Origin: Albimonas donghaensis
GTDB lineage: Bacteria; Pseudomonadota; Alphaproteobacteria; Rhodobacterales; Rhodobacteraceae
Direction: 5' to 3'
Assembly (NCBI RefSeq): GCF_900106695.1
Contig: NZ_FNMZ01000013.1
Coordinates: 1 to 54,291 of the forward strand
DNA: 54,291 nt
The notes beneath the pieces are model-generated. The model was not told where the DNA came from, ran no database searches, and saw only the letters and a list, made by a program, of their open reading frames with translations. Both the position numbers and the translations under genes were made by a program. Of this stretch, positions 16,771-25,214 are shown piece by piece; position 1 is the stretch's first letter; the number at the start of each line of letters is the position of its first letter.

Positions 16771-18177
16771 ATGGCGACGACGATCTTCAAGGCGATCCCC
16801 GACAACCGCGCGGAGGCCCGCCGCGAGGCCGACGGCGGGGCGGGCGCGCAGGCGGGCGGGCGGACGGGTGCGCAGGCGGGCGCGACCCGGACCCTGCCCG
16901 CCGGTCTCGACGGGGTCGTGGAGCGGCTCGGCCGCGGCCGCCGCATCCTCTTCGCCCCCGGTCCCGGCGACGTGGAAGGCACCTGGCGGCGCTGGCGGGC
17001 GGGGGAGGATGATCCGGGCATCGCCGCGCTCGCCTATTCCGCCCAGGTCTACGAGCTGGCCGCGCGGCTGGGCGCGAGCCTGGAGGTGCGGACCGAGGCG
17101 CCCCCCACGGCCGACGCGCCCCGCGATGCGACGGACCCGGTGGCCTTCGCCCATCTCCCCGCCCGCGCGGGAAGCGGCGCCGGCCACCACCTGCGCCAGA
17201 TCCGCCACGCCTTCGAACTGGCGCGCGAGGCGCGGCGCACCGGGGCCGAGCTGGTCATCTGCCAGCGCTTCCTCGGCCATTTCTGGCCGCTGGCCGCCGC
17301 GCGGCTGGGCGGGACCCGGCTGGTGATCTCGCTGCATAACGGCTTCTGGCCCGCCCATCGCGGCCCCAACCGGCTGGAGCGGGCGATCGGCGCGCTCAAC
17401 GGCCTCGCCCTGCGGCTGGCCGGCGCGCGGGTGATCTGCGTCAGCGAGGCGGTGCGCGAACAGGCCCTGCGCATCGGCCTGCGCGCGGAGGCGGTGGACG
17501 TCCACATCCCCCAATACGCCGAGCCCTGGCGCGACGCCTGGACCCCGCGCCTCCCCGACCGCCCCCTGCGCCGGCTGGTCTATGCGGGCCGGATCGAGGC
17601 CGACAAGGGCGTGTTCGACCTGCTCGGGGCCTTCGCGGGCCTGGCGCGGGCGCATCCGGAGCTGCGGCTGGAATTCCTCGGGGCCGGCTCGAAGCTGGAG
17701 GCGCTGCGCGAGGCGGCCCGCGCGGCGGGGCTGGAGGGGCGGGCGGACTTCGCCGGCCACCTGCCCGGCGATGCGCTGCGCGCCCGGCTGGCCGACGCCG
17801 ACCTGCTGGTCTGCCCCACCGGGCCGGGGTTCTCGGAGGGTCTCGCCAAAACCCCGATCGAGGCGGCGTTGCTGGGCGTGCCGGCGCTGCTGAGCGACGG
17901 CGTGCCCTGCGCGGCGCTGCTGGCGGGCGCGACGGAGACCTTCCGCGCCGGCGACGCCGCCGATCTCGAGGCGCGGATCGCCGCCCTGATCGCCGCGCCG
18001 GCGCGTCTGGCGGCGATGAACGCGGCGGCGGAGCGGCTGCGGGAACGGTTCTTCGACCGGCGGCTGGGGCTGGGCGCGCGGCTGGCGCTGGCGGCGGACG
18101 CGGCCTTCGAGGGGCGGCGGACCTCCCCCGCCCGGAGTCTCGCGACCGAGCCCCCGGTCCGCGCCGCGGCGGGATGA
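16771..18177 (+). CDS. glycosyltransferase family 4 protein
   Basis: A 468-aa GT-B fold enzyme. The N-terminal ~50 residues are low-complexity, rich in Ala and Gly. VISLHNGFWP and VICVSEAVREQAL mark the acceptor domain. LVYAGRIEADKGVFDLL starts the nucleotide-sugar domain near residue 270. GFSEGLAKTPIEAALLGVP carries the E-x7-E motif near residue 356. It probably acts in the cytoplasm in repeat-unit assembly. The ATG at 16771 follows GGAGAGG by 9 nt. It is the first of four plus-strand genes leading to the ABC exporter. Confidence 0.87.
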   Translation: MATTIFKAIPDNRAEARREADGGAGAQAGGRTGAQAGATRTLPAGLDGVVERLGRGRRILFAPGPGDVEGTWRRWRAGEDDPGIAALAYSAQVYELAARLGASLEVRTEAPPTADAPRDATDPVAFAHLPARAGSGAGHHLRQIRHAFELAREARRTGAELVICQRFLGHFWPLAAARLGGTRLVISLHNGFWPAHRGPNRLERAIGALNGLALRLAGARVICVSEAVREQALRIGLRAEAVDVHIPQYAEPWRDAWTPRLPDRPLRRLVYAGRIEADKGVFDLLGAFAGLARAHPELRLEFLGAGSKLEALREAARAAGLEGRADFAGHLPGDALRARLADADLLVCPTGPGFSEGLAKTPIEAALLGVPALLSDGVPCAALLAGATETFRAGDAADLEARIAALIAAPARLAAMNAAAERLRERFFDRRLGLGARLALAADAAFEGRRTSPARSLATEPPVRAAAG

Positions 18178-18339
18178 CGCCGTGGCGGCGGCCGCTTGAG
18201 GTGGCGGTCGCGGCCGCTTTCCCATAGTTTCCAGCGAGGATCCGCGGTCGGATCCTGATCGAGGCGCATAGCGGCCGCGCAGGGGATTTCCAACGAGCAT
18301 GCAGACAAGCGACTTTCCGCGCATCGAGAAGATGTCCCG

Positions 18340-19410
18340 ATGACGGAGACGGCGCCCGGAGCCCCTGCCCCTGCCTCCGACCCTGCCTTCGCCTCCGACC
18401 CCGCCTCCGACCCGACGCGGACGCGCGAGCTGCTGGTCTCGGTGATCAACTACCGCACCGGGGACATGACCCTCGACTGCCTGCGCTCGCTGGTCGACGA
18501 CATGGGCGACATCGACGGCGAGATCGTGGTGCTCGACAACCGCTCGGGCGACGACAGCCCCGACCGCATCCAGGCCTGGATCGACGCCCAGCCTGCGGGG
18601 ACGCCGGTGCGCCTGATCCGTGGCGCGGAGAACGCGGGCTTCGCCGAGGGGCACAACATCGTGTGCCGTGAGGTCAGTGCGCGCTTCTACCTGATCTTCA
18701 ACAGCGACGCGATGGTGCGTCCGGGCGCGCTGCGGGCGATGCTCGACCGCGCTTATGCCGAGCCCGAGGCCGGCGTCATCGGCCAGCGCCTGGAATGGCC
18801 GGACGGCGAGCCGCAGGTCAGCTGCTTCCGCCATTTCACCCCGATGAGCGAGCTGATCCGCGGCGCGCAGACCGGGCCGGTGACCAGGCTGCTGAGCCGC
18901 TGGGACGTGCCGCTGCACGACATTCCGCCCGCGCCCGAGGACATCGGCTGGGTCAGCTTCGCCAGCGTGCTGGTGCGGGCCGAGGTGCTGGCCGAGGTCG
19001 GGCCGCTCGATCGCGGCTATTTCATGTATTTCGACGACGCCGACTATTGCCTGCGCGCCCGGCGCGCGGGCTGGCGGGTGGTCTATGAATACGGCGCGCG
19101 CGTGATCCACCTGCGCGGCGGCTCGGGCCCGGTGAAGGCGCTGGCGAAGGCGCGCAAGCGGGGGCCCGCATACTATTACGCCTCGCGCACCCGCTACCTG
19201 CATCTGGCCAACGGCCATGCCGGGCTGCTGGCGGCGAACCTGATGTGGCATCTGGGCCGGGGGATCGCGCAGCTGCGCCGGCTGGCGGGCAAGCCCGTGC
19301 CCCAGGCGGCGGAGCACGAGGCTTCGGACATCTGGATCAACTTTCTCAGCCCCCGCGGCGACAGCCGCGCGCCGGCCGGGGCGCGGACCGAACCGGGGGC
19401 CAAGGCATGA
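18340..19410 (+). CDS. glycosyltransferase family 2 protein (rhamnosyltransferase-like)
   Basis: A 356-aa GT2 enzyme of the WbbL/rhamnosyltransferase-like group. Motifs seen are VSVINYRTGDMTLDCLRSL, VVLDNRSGDDS, ENAGFAEGHN, IFNSDA (DxD-like) and MYFDDADYCLRARRAGW. The N-terminus has a short Pro/Ala/Asp repeat. A rhamnosyl donor fits with the rfb genes on the plasmid but is inference. Its stop overlaps the start of the next sulfotransferase gene by 4 nt (ATGA). Confidence 0.87.
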   Translation: MTETAPGAPAPASDPAFASDPASDPTRTRELLVSVINYRTGDMTLDCLRSLVDDMGDIDGEIVVLDNRSGDDSPDRIQAWIDAQPAGTPVRLIRGAENAGFAEGHNIVCREVSARFYLIFNSDAMVRPGALRAMLDRAYAEPEAGVIGQRLEWPDGEPQVSCFRHFTPMSELIRGAQTGPVTRLLSRWDVPLHDIPPAPEDIGWVSFASVLVRAEVLAEVGPLDRGYFMYFDDADYCLRARRAGWRVVYEYGARVIHLRGGSGPVKALAKARKRGPAYYYASRTRYLHLANGHAGLLAANLMWHLGRGIAQLRRLAGKPVPQAAEHEASDIWINFLSPRGDSRAPAGARTEPGAKA

Positions 19411-20213
19411 CCCGTCCCGACTTCGTCATCATCGGCGCGATGAAATGCGGGACCAGCACGCTGGCCGCCCAGCTCTCGGCGCAGGAGGGCGTGTTCGTCA
19501 CCACGCCCAAGGAGCCGAACTTCTTCTCCGACGACCCGGTCTACGCCAAGGGCATGGGCTGGTATGAATCGCTCTACGACGCGGCGGCGCCGGGGGATCT
19601 GAAGGGCGAGGCCTCGACCCATTACGCCAAGTCGCCGACCTGGCCGAATGCGGCCGAGCGGCTGCACGCGGCCGCGCCGGGGGCGAAGCTGATCTACCTG
19701 ATGCGCGACCCGGTGGCGCGGCTGGTGTCGCATTACATCCACGAATGGACGATGGGGAAAGTCCCCGCCGGCGGCATCGAGACGGCGCTGGAGACGATGC
19801 CCGAGCTGATCGACTACAGCCGCTACGCCATGCAGGCCGCCCCCTGGCGGGCACGCTTCGGCGACGGGAACCTGCTGCTGCTGCGGCTTGAGGACATGAA
19901 CCGCGATCCGCAGGGGACGCTGGACCGGGTCGGGGCGTTTCTGGGCCGCCCGGGGGCGTTCCGCTGGGCCGAGGATCTGGGCGCCCAGAACGTCTCGGCC
20001 GAGCGCATCCGGCGGTTTCCGCTCTACGACCTGGTGATCGAGCATCCGGCGGCGGCCTGGCTGCGCCGGACCCTGGTGCCGCAGAGCCTGCGCGACGCGG
20101 TCAAGGGGCGCCTGCGGATGCGCGAGCGTCCCAGCCTCGACGACGCGGCCCGGGCCCGGATCGAGGCGCTTCTGGCCGAGGACATCGCCTTCTGGCGCGC
20201 GGCGGCGGGCTGA
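19407..20213 (+). CDS. sulfotransferase family protein (4 of 6)
   Basis: A 268-aa PAPS-dependent sulfotransferase. The 5'-loop IIGAMKCGTSTL is at residues 8-19, KEPNFFS follows, and the 3'-phosphate motif YLMRDPVARLVSHY is near residue 100. These features match the heparan-sulfotransferase-like Sulfotransfer_1 group. The start overlaps the stop of the GT2 gene (ATGA), repeating the glycosyltransferase-sulfotransferase coupling seen at 3449. Confidence 0.88.
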   Translation: MTRPDFVIIGAMKCGTSTLAAQLSAQEGVFVTTPKEPNFFSDDPVYAKGMGWYESLYDAAAPGDLKGEASTHYAKSPTWPNAAERLHAAAPGAKLIYLMRDPVARLVSHYIHEWTMGKVPAGGIETALETMPELIDYSRYAMQAAPWRARFGDGNLLLLRLEDMNRDPQGTLDRVGAFLGRPGAFRWAEDLGAQNVSAERIRRFPLYDLVIEHPAAAWLRRTLVPQSLRDAVKGRLRMRERPSLDDAARARIEALLAEDIAFWRAAAG

Positions 20214-20307
20214 GCGAAGGCGCTGGCGGCCTTCGCTGGCGCAGCATAAGGTCCCGCCCTTCCGGCGCGGACGTCTGGACCACATCGAACAAGGAGACAC
20301 GACGCTC

Positions 20308-22110
20308 ATGCTGCAGGTCTGGCGCAAGCTGATGGACATGCTCGACGCGCGCGAGCGGCGGCGGTTTCGCCTGCTGCTGGCGATGATCGTCGTGATGGGC
20401 TTCGCCAACATGGGCGGCGTCGCCGTGATCATCCCCTTCCTCAGCATCCTCGCCAAGCCGGAGCTGGTCGAGACCAACGCCATCCTGGCGGGCGTCTATC
20501 AGGGCCTCGGCTTCCAGAGCCGGCAGGATTTCCTGCTGGCGATGGGGGTGATGGTGTTCGTGGTGTTCATCGGCTCGGTGATGATCCGGATCGTGACCGC
20601 CTGGGCGCTGTTCCGCTTCGGGTCGATGCGCAACTACTCTATCTCGACCCGGCTCCTGCGGGGCTATCTGGGCCAGCCCTACGCCTGGTCCCTGGGCCGG
20701 CACAGCGCCGACCTGGTCAAGACGGTCATGGGCGAGACCGCGGTGCTGGTCAACGGCGTGGTGATCCCGTTGCTGGAGGTGATCTCCAATGCCGTGGTGG
20801 TGCTGGCCATGGTGTCGTTGATGGTGCTCGCCAACCCGCTGGCCTCGCTGATCATGGCGACGATCGTGGGCGGCAGCTACGTGCTGATCTTCGTTGTGGC
20901 GCGCCGGATGCTGCTGCGCATCGGCCAGCAGCGCTTCGACGCCAACCGCGCCTGCCATCGCATCGCGCAGGAATCGATGATCGGCATCAAGGAGATCAAG
21001 GTTCTGGGGCTGGAGGCCGAGGCGCTCGGCCGCTACCGGGTCCCGGCCCTGCGCCTGGTCGAGGCCCAGGCCGCCAGCCGCACCCTGTCCGAGGTGCCGC
21101 GTCACCTGCTCGAGGGCATCGCTTTCGGCAGCATGATCCTGGTGCTGGTGGTGCTTCTGGCCATGGAGAACGGGGATCTGTCGGCGGTGCTGCCGGTGGC
21201 CGGCGTATACGCGCTGGCCGGCGCCAGGCTGATGCCGGCGATGCAGGCGATCTATCGTGGCATCAGCCAAATTCGCTTCAACAAGCCCACCCTCGACTCC
21301 CTGCACCGCGAGGTGCTCGAAGCCGACGGCCAGACCTTGCCCCCCGCCTCCCCGCCCGAGCCGCTGCACCTGCGCGAGCGCCTCGCGCTGCGCGACGTGA
21401 CCTACGCCTATCCCGCCTCCGAGCGCACCGCCCTGCAGGGCATCTCGCTCGAGATCCGGGCGAATTCCACCGTCGGCATCGTCGGCGGCACCGGGGCGGG
21501 CAAGACCACCGCCATGGACATCCTGCTCGGCCTGCTGCCGCCGCAGGGCGGGGCGCTGGAAGTCGACGGGGTCGCGGTCGAGGGCGAGGACATGCAGCGC
21601 GCCTGGCGCCGGTCCATCGGCTACGTGCCCCAGCAGATCTTCCTCACCGACGCCACGGTGTCGGAGAACGTGGCCTTCGGCATCGCGCCCGAGGACATCG
21701 ACCACGACGCGGTCGAACGCGCCGCGCGCATGGCCGAGCTGCACGACTTCGTCACCGGGGAGCTGCCTCAGGGCTACAAGACCATGGTCGGCGACCGCGG
21801 CGTGCGGCTTTCGGGCGGGCAGCGGCAGCGGATCGGGATCGCGCGGGCGCTCTATCATGATCCGGACGTGCTGATCCTGGACGAGGCGACCTCGGCGCTC
21901 GACAACATCACCGAGCGGGCGGTGATCGACGCCGTGGCGCGGCTGGGCGGGAACAAGACCATCATCATGGTCGCCCACCGCCTGACCACGGTGCGCAATT
22001 GCGACGAGATCTTCCTGCTCGCAAGGGGCGAGGTCTCGGCCAGCGGGACCTACGACGAGCTGATCGAGCGCTCCGAGGTCTTCCGCGAGATGGCGCAGGG
22101 GGGGAGCTGA
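20308..22110 (+). CDS. ABC transporter, fused permease/ATPase (lipid-linked glycan exporter-like)
   Basis: A 600-aa half-transporter. Membrane segments fill about residues 15-300; the ATPase domain follows, with Walker A GGTGAGKTT near 393, the signature LSGGQRQRIGIARAL near 500, Walker B LILDEATSALD near 521 and the H-loop MVAHRLTT near 553. It lacks a C39 peptidase domain, so it is not an obvious bacteriocin or RTX exporter. Its position after three glycan-assembly genes suggests a flippase for lipid-linked oligosaccharide (MsbA/PglK-like). The ATG follows AAGGAG (20291-20296). A short G/C hairpin lies at 22111-22126. Confidence 0.85.
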   Translation: MLQVWRKLMDMLDARERRRFRLLLAMIVVMGFANMGGVAVIIPFLSILAKPELVETNAILAGVYQGLGFQSRQDFLLAMGVMVFVVFIGSVMIRIVTAWALFRFGSMRNYSISTRLLRGYLGQPYAWSLGRHSADLVKTVMGETAVLVNGVVIPLLEVISNAVVVLAMVSLMVLANPLASLIMATIVGGSYVLIFVVARRMLLRIGQQRFDANRACHRIAQESMIGIKEIKVLGLEAEALGRYRVPALRLVEAQAASRTLSEVPRHLLEGIAFGSMILVLVVLLAMENGDLSAVLPVAGVYALAGARLMPAMQAIYRGISQIRFNKPTLDSLHREVLEADGQTLPPASPPEPLHLRERLALRDVTYAYPASERTALQGISLEIRANSTVGIVGGTGAGKTTAMDILLGLLPPQGGALEVDGVAVEGEDMQRAWRRSIGYVPQQIFLTDATVSENVAFGIAPEDIDHDAVERAARMAELHDFVTGELPQGYKTMVGDRGVRLSGGQRQRIGIARALYHDPDVLILDEATSALDNITERAVIDAVARLGGNKTIIMVAHRLTTVRNCDEIFLLARGEVSASGTYDELIERSEVFREMAQGGS

Positions 22111-22126
22111 GGGGGCGCAGGCCCCC
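22111..22126 (+). terminator. small hairpin after the ABC transporter gene
   Basis: GGGGGC and GCCCCC pair around a 4-nt loop immediately after the stop codon. No T-tract follows, so termination is only plausible. Confidence 0.35.
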
Positions 22127-22301
22127 CGATCCGCCCCCGCCCTCCCAAATCTAAACTTCGCGTAAACCTTGACCTTGTATGGTCAGGGTCTCGCGTCGCC
22201 GTGTCCCGCCCTGTCCGGACCCGCCGGCCGTTTCCCTGTCCGAGCCATGTCAGCGCCACGCCCCCGGCCCGATCCTCGCGGGGCCGCGCCGGGAGCACGC
22301 C

Positions 22302-22568
22302 ATGCACAATCCCTTCGACAACCGCAGCCTGTCCCTGTCCGGCCCCGCCCGCGACTACCTGCCCGTCGTCCCCAGCGACGCCGCGCCCCTGAGCCAGGTC
22401 GCCGTCGCGCTTTACATCGAGACCGGCGGGCGGGTGGTCTTCGTCTCCGAATCCGGCTTCCAGCGCGATGTCGAGGTCTCCGACTACGGCTGGATCCTGT
22501 GCGGCGTGTCCAGGGTGCTCGCCACCGGGACCACCGCCGCCGGCATCCACGCCATGGTCATGAACTGA
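22302..22568 (+). CDS. spike base protein of the RCAP_Rcc01079 type
   Basis: An 88-aa protein resembling the small spike-base proteins associated with the Rhodobacter capsulatus gene transfer agent (Rcc01079/GhsA). Shared features by recall are the N-terminal SLSGPARDYLPVVPSDA, VAVALYIETGGRV in the middle, and the C-terminal RVLATGTTAAGIHA. In R. capsulatus the head spikes are needed for binding the cell capsule. The ATG at 22302 follows GGGAG. It is followed after 13 bp by a 54-aa gene and then a large SGNH/FnIII protein, probably one operon. No other phage or GTA structural genes are on the plasmid. Confidence 0.72.
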   Translation: MHNPFDNRSLSLSGPARDYLPVVPSDAAPLSQVAVALYIETGGRVVFVSESGFQRDVEVSDYGWILCGVSRVLATGTTAAGIHAMVMN

Positions 22569-22581
22569 GCGGGGGCGGCGC

Positions 22582-22746
22582 ATGTTCTCCAACGATTTCC
22601 GGCGCCTCCCGGCGCTTGACCGTCGCGCGCCCGCGGGGCCGCGGCTGACCCTCGACGACGGCGTGGTGCTGGCCGAGGCCCGTCCGGGCGCGGCCCCCCG
22701 TCTCGTCGTCGACAATGGCGCGATCGCAGCGGAGGCGCGGGACTGA
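22582..22746 (+). CDS. 54-aa hypothetical protein between spike base and SGNH/FnIII genes
   Basis: A short ORF (ATG 22582, TGA 22744-22746) of 54 codons. It starts 13 bp after the spike-base stop, and its TGA overlaps the ATG of the next gene (TGATG). The product starts MFSNDFRRLPALDRR and contains LTLDDGVVLAEARPG. It has no membrane segment or recognisable domain. Tight packing between two genes supports it being translated, at least to couple translation. Confidence 0.55.
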   Translation: MFSNDFRRLPALDRRAPAGPRLTLDDGVVLAEARPGAAPRLVVDNGAIAAEARD

Positions 22747-25142
22747 TGGCCACTCTTCCTCCCACCACATTCTACTGGCGCCCCGTGGGCGGCGCCGACG
22801 ACGCCTGGACCGAGGCGCCGGGCGGCGCGTTCTCCCCCGGCGTCGGCGTCGCGGTCGAGGCGGTGAGCGTCGGGGCCTCGCGCCGGCGGACCATCGTGGC
22901 GGACGCGACCCCCGTCGCCTCGGGGACCCTGCCGGACCGCGCCTTGCAGGCGGGGGGGACGGGGCTGTTCGGGGCGGGGGCGCCGTTCTCGGGCGGGAAC
23001 CTGCGCTTCGCGCTGCTGGGGGCGCCGGCCTGGGCCTCCATCGACGTCGCCACCGGGCATGTGAGCTGGAGCGCGCCGGCGAGCGCCGGGGCGGCGGGGA
23101 CCTGGACGGTGCGCGCGTCCAACGCCGCCGGGTCGGTGGAGCGCAGTTTCGCGGTGACCGTGGCGGCCGGCGCGCAGCCGCGGACCGAGGTCTGGGTGAT
23201 GGTCGGCCAGTCCAACATGATCGGGCGGGCGAGCTATGACGGGCTGGGCGCGCACCCCGCGGGCGTGCTGCAGGTGGCGCGCACCGGCTCGATCAGCGGC
23301 GGGACCGAGGGGCAGCTGGTCGCCGCCGCGCATCCGCTGGACCATGTGAACCCCTACGGGGCCTCGCAGATGGGGCTCGACATCGCTTTCGCGGACGCCT
23401 GGGTCGCGGCGCATCCGGGCGACACGCTGGTCTTCGTGCCCTGCGCCGAGGGCGGCACGGGGTTCGGAACGGGGGGCGGGGCGGCGCGATGGAACCCGGG
23501 CGACGACCTCTACGAGGCCGCCGTGGCGCGGGCCAACGCGCTGTTCGCGGCGCATCCGGAATTCGAGCTGGGCGGCTTCTGCTGGCACCAGGGCGAGACC
23601 GACGGGACCCCCGCCGCCTATGAGGCCGCGCTGCACGCGATGATCGCGGCGATCCGGGCCGATGTGACGGCGGCGGGGGCGGACACGCCCTTCATCCTCG
23701 GCGGGCTGGGGGCGTTCGCCTACACGGGCAACACCGACATGACCGGCCGTCAGGCGGCGATCGAGGCGGTTCCGGCCGCCATCGCCCACACCGCCTATGC
23801 GTCGAGCGCGGGGCTGACCGACAAGGGCGATTCCCTGCATTTCGACGCCGCCTCGCTGCGGGTGCTGGGCGGGCGCTATCACGCCGCCATCGCCGCGGCG
23901 CAGGAGAATGCGGGGGCGGCGACGGTTCCGGGCGCTCCGGGCGGGCTCGCGGCGACGGCGGGGAACGGGCAGGTCTCGCTCGCCTGGTCGGCGCCGGGGT
24001 CGAATGGCGGGTCGGCGATCACCGACTACCTGATCGAGGTCTCGACCGATGCCGGCGCCTCCTGGGCCATGGTGTCGGACGGGGTGTCGACGGCGACGGG
24101 CTGGGTCCATGCCGGGCTGAGCAACGGGACCGCCTACGCCTATCGGGTGTCGGCGGTGAACGGGGTGGGGACCGGGGCGGCCTCGGGCACGGCCTCGGCC
24201 ACGCCGAGCTCGGGGGCGACGGTTCCGGGCGCGCCGACGGGTCTGGTCGCCACGCAGGGGGATGCGCGCAACGATCTCTCCTGGACGGCGCCGGGGTCGA
24301 ATGGCGGATCGGCGATCACCGATTACCTCGTCGAGGTCTCGACCGATGCGGGCGCCTCCTGGGCCACGGTGTCGGACGGGGTGTCGACGGCGACGAGCCA
24401 CGCCCATACCGGGCTCGCCAACGGCACGGCCTATCTCTACCGGGTGTCGGCGGTGAACGGGATCGGGACCGGGGCGGCGTCGGGGACGGCCTCGGGCACG
24501 CCGGCGGCGGCGGGCGGTTCGGTGAACGTGGCGGCGTTCTCGCATGGCGAGGATGCGGCCAATTCCGCCTCCTTCGCCTTCACCGGGCTCGCCGTCGCGC
24601 CGGGCACGCTGATCCTGGCGGTGACGGGGCGGGAGTCGAACCCGCTCGACATCACCTCGGTGACCGTCGACGGGCTGGCCGCGACCGAGATCGTCCAGGT
24701 CCGTCCGGCCGACCAGAAGCAGACGGTCGGCTTCTACCGCATCGCCACTTCGGCGAGCACGGTGAGCGTGGCCGTCGACTTCAACCGCAATTCGTCGCGC
24801 TGCGGCGTGGCTTTGTGGTCGCTGACCGGGGCGGATGCGGCGGCGGCGAGCAGCGTGAACGCGGTCGACGCCAGCGGCGCGGCGGAGGTGCAGACCACGG
24901 CGGCCCTGACCACCGTCGCCGGCGGGCGGGTGCTGGGCTACATGGTCGACAGCTCGTCGAGCGGCCCCTACGCCTGGTCCTCGCCGCTGGTCGAGCGGCT
25001 GGCCTGCACCTCGATCGAGTCGACCTTCACCCATGGCGCGGCCGACGCGGCGGCGACCGGGGCGGCGACGACCCCGGGGGTGACGGTGGCTTCGGGGCAT
25101 GCCAACGGCATCCTGGTCGGCGTCCACGTGCCGCCGGCCTGA
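22746..25142 (+). CDS. SGNH (SASA/DUF303-type) esterase with two fibronectin-III domains
   Basis: A 798-aa modular protein. An N-terminal ~65-residue segment is followed by an Ig-like domain (to about 145). An SGNH esterase of the sialate-O-acetylesterase type follows, with VGQSNMIG at about 152-159, CWHQGETD, and DSLHFD near 362 as nucleophile, oxyanion and Asp/His blocks. Two near-identical 99-aa fibronectin-III repeats start near residue 392. The last ~200 residues form an unidentified beta-rich domain. No signal peptide is evident, which fits a phage-tail- or spike-like particle protein better than a Sec-exported enzyme. It may deacetylate the same glycan that the plasmid's acyltransferases modify. 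Its start is coupled to the 54-aa gene. Confidence 0.78.
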   Translation: MATLPPTTFYWRPVGGADDAWTEAPGGAFSPGVGVAVEAVSVGASRRRTIVADATPVASGTLPDRALQAGGTGLFGAGAPFSGGNLRFALLGAPAWASIDVATGHVSWSAPASAGAAGTWTVRASNAAGSVERSFAVTVAAGAQPRTEVWVMVGQSNMIGRASYDGLGAHPAGVLQVARTGSISGGTEGQLVAAAHPLDHVNPYGASQMGLDIAFADAWVAAHPGDTLVFVPCAEGGTGFGTGGGAARWNPGDDLYEAAVARANALFAAHPEFELGGFCWHQGETDGTPAAYEAALHAMIAAIRADVTAAGADTPFILGGLGAFAYTGNTDMTGRQAAIEAVPAAIAHTAYASSAGLTDKGDSLHFDAASLRVLGGRYHAAIAAAQENAGAATVPGAPGGLAATAGNGQVSLAWSAPGSNGGSAITDYLIEVSTDAGASWAMVSDGVSTATGWVHAGLSNGTAYAYRVSAVNGVGTGAASGTASATPSSGATVPGAPTGLVATQGDARNDLSWTAPGSNGGSAITDYLVEVSTDAGASWATVSDGVSTATSHAHTGLANGTAYLYRVSAVNGIGTGAASGTASGTPAAAGGSVNVAAFSHGEDAANSASFAFTGLAVAPGTLILAVTGRESNPLDITSVTVDGLAATEIVQVRPADQKQTVGFYRIATSASTVSVAVDFNRNSSRCGVALWSLTGADAAAASSVNAVDASGAAEVQTTAALTTVAGGRVLGYMVDSSSSGPYAWSSPLVERLACTSIESTFTHGAADAAATGAATTPGVTVASGHANGILVGVHVPPA
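23921..24514 (+). repeat. two tandem 297-bp repeats encoding FnIII domains
   Basis: The sequence GACGGTTCCGGGCG recurs at 23921 and 24218, a 297-bp (99-codon) period. The two units are close to identical over most of their length, including SAPGSNGGSAITDYL/TAPGSNGGSAITDYL. This is a recent in-frame duplication, and copy number may vary. Confidence 0.85.
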
Positions 25143-25171
25143 GCCGGGGCGGCTTCGCCTCCGCCGCCCTC

Positions 25172-25199
25172 CCGGCCCCGCCTTCGCAGGCGGGGCCGG
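25172..25199. terminator. bidirectional terminator between convergent genes
   Basis: A perfect 11-bp stem, CCGGCCCCGCC (25172-25182) with its complement (25189-25199) around a 6-nt loop. It lies in the 72-bp gap between the plus-strand FnIII gene and the minus-strand hydrolase gene. On the plus strand it is followed by TTGCGTTT. Confidence 0.75.
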
Positions 25200-25214
25200 T
25201 TGCGTTTCAGCGGC

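Noticed and set aside
16711-19317. An 868-codon minus-strand open frame
   Set aside because: Antisense to the GT4 and GT2 genes, which have full motif sets; the frame is Gly/Arg/Gln-rich without domains.
20308-22110. ABC transporter as the type I exporter of the RTX protein
   Set aside because: It lacks neighbouring membrane-fusion and outer-membrane partners and lies among glycan-assembly genes, so a lipid-linked glycan exporter is more likely.
22050-25127. A 1,025-codon minus-strand open frame
   Set aside because: Antisense shadow of the SGNH/FnIII gene; composition is dominated by Arg, Gly, His and Pro, and it follows the repeats of the sense gene.
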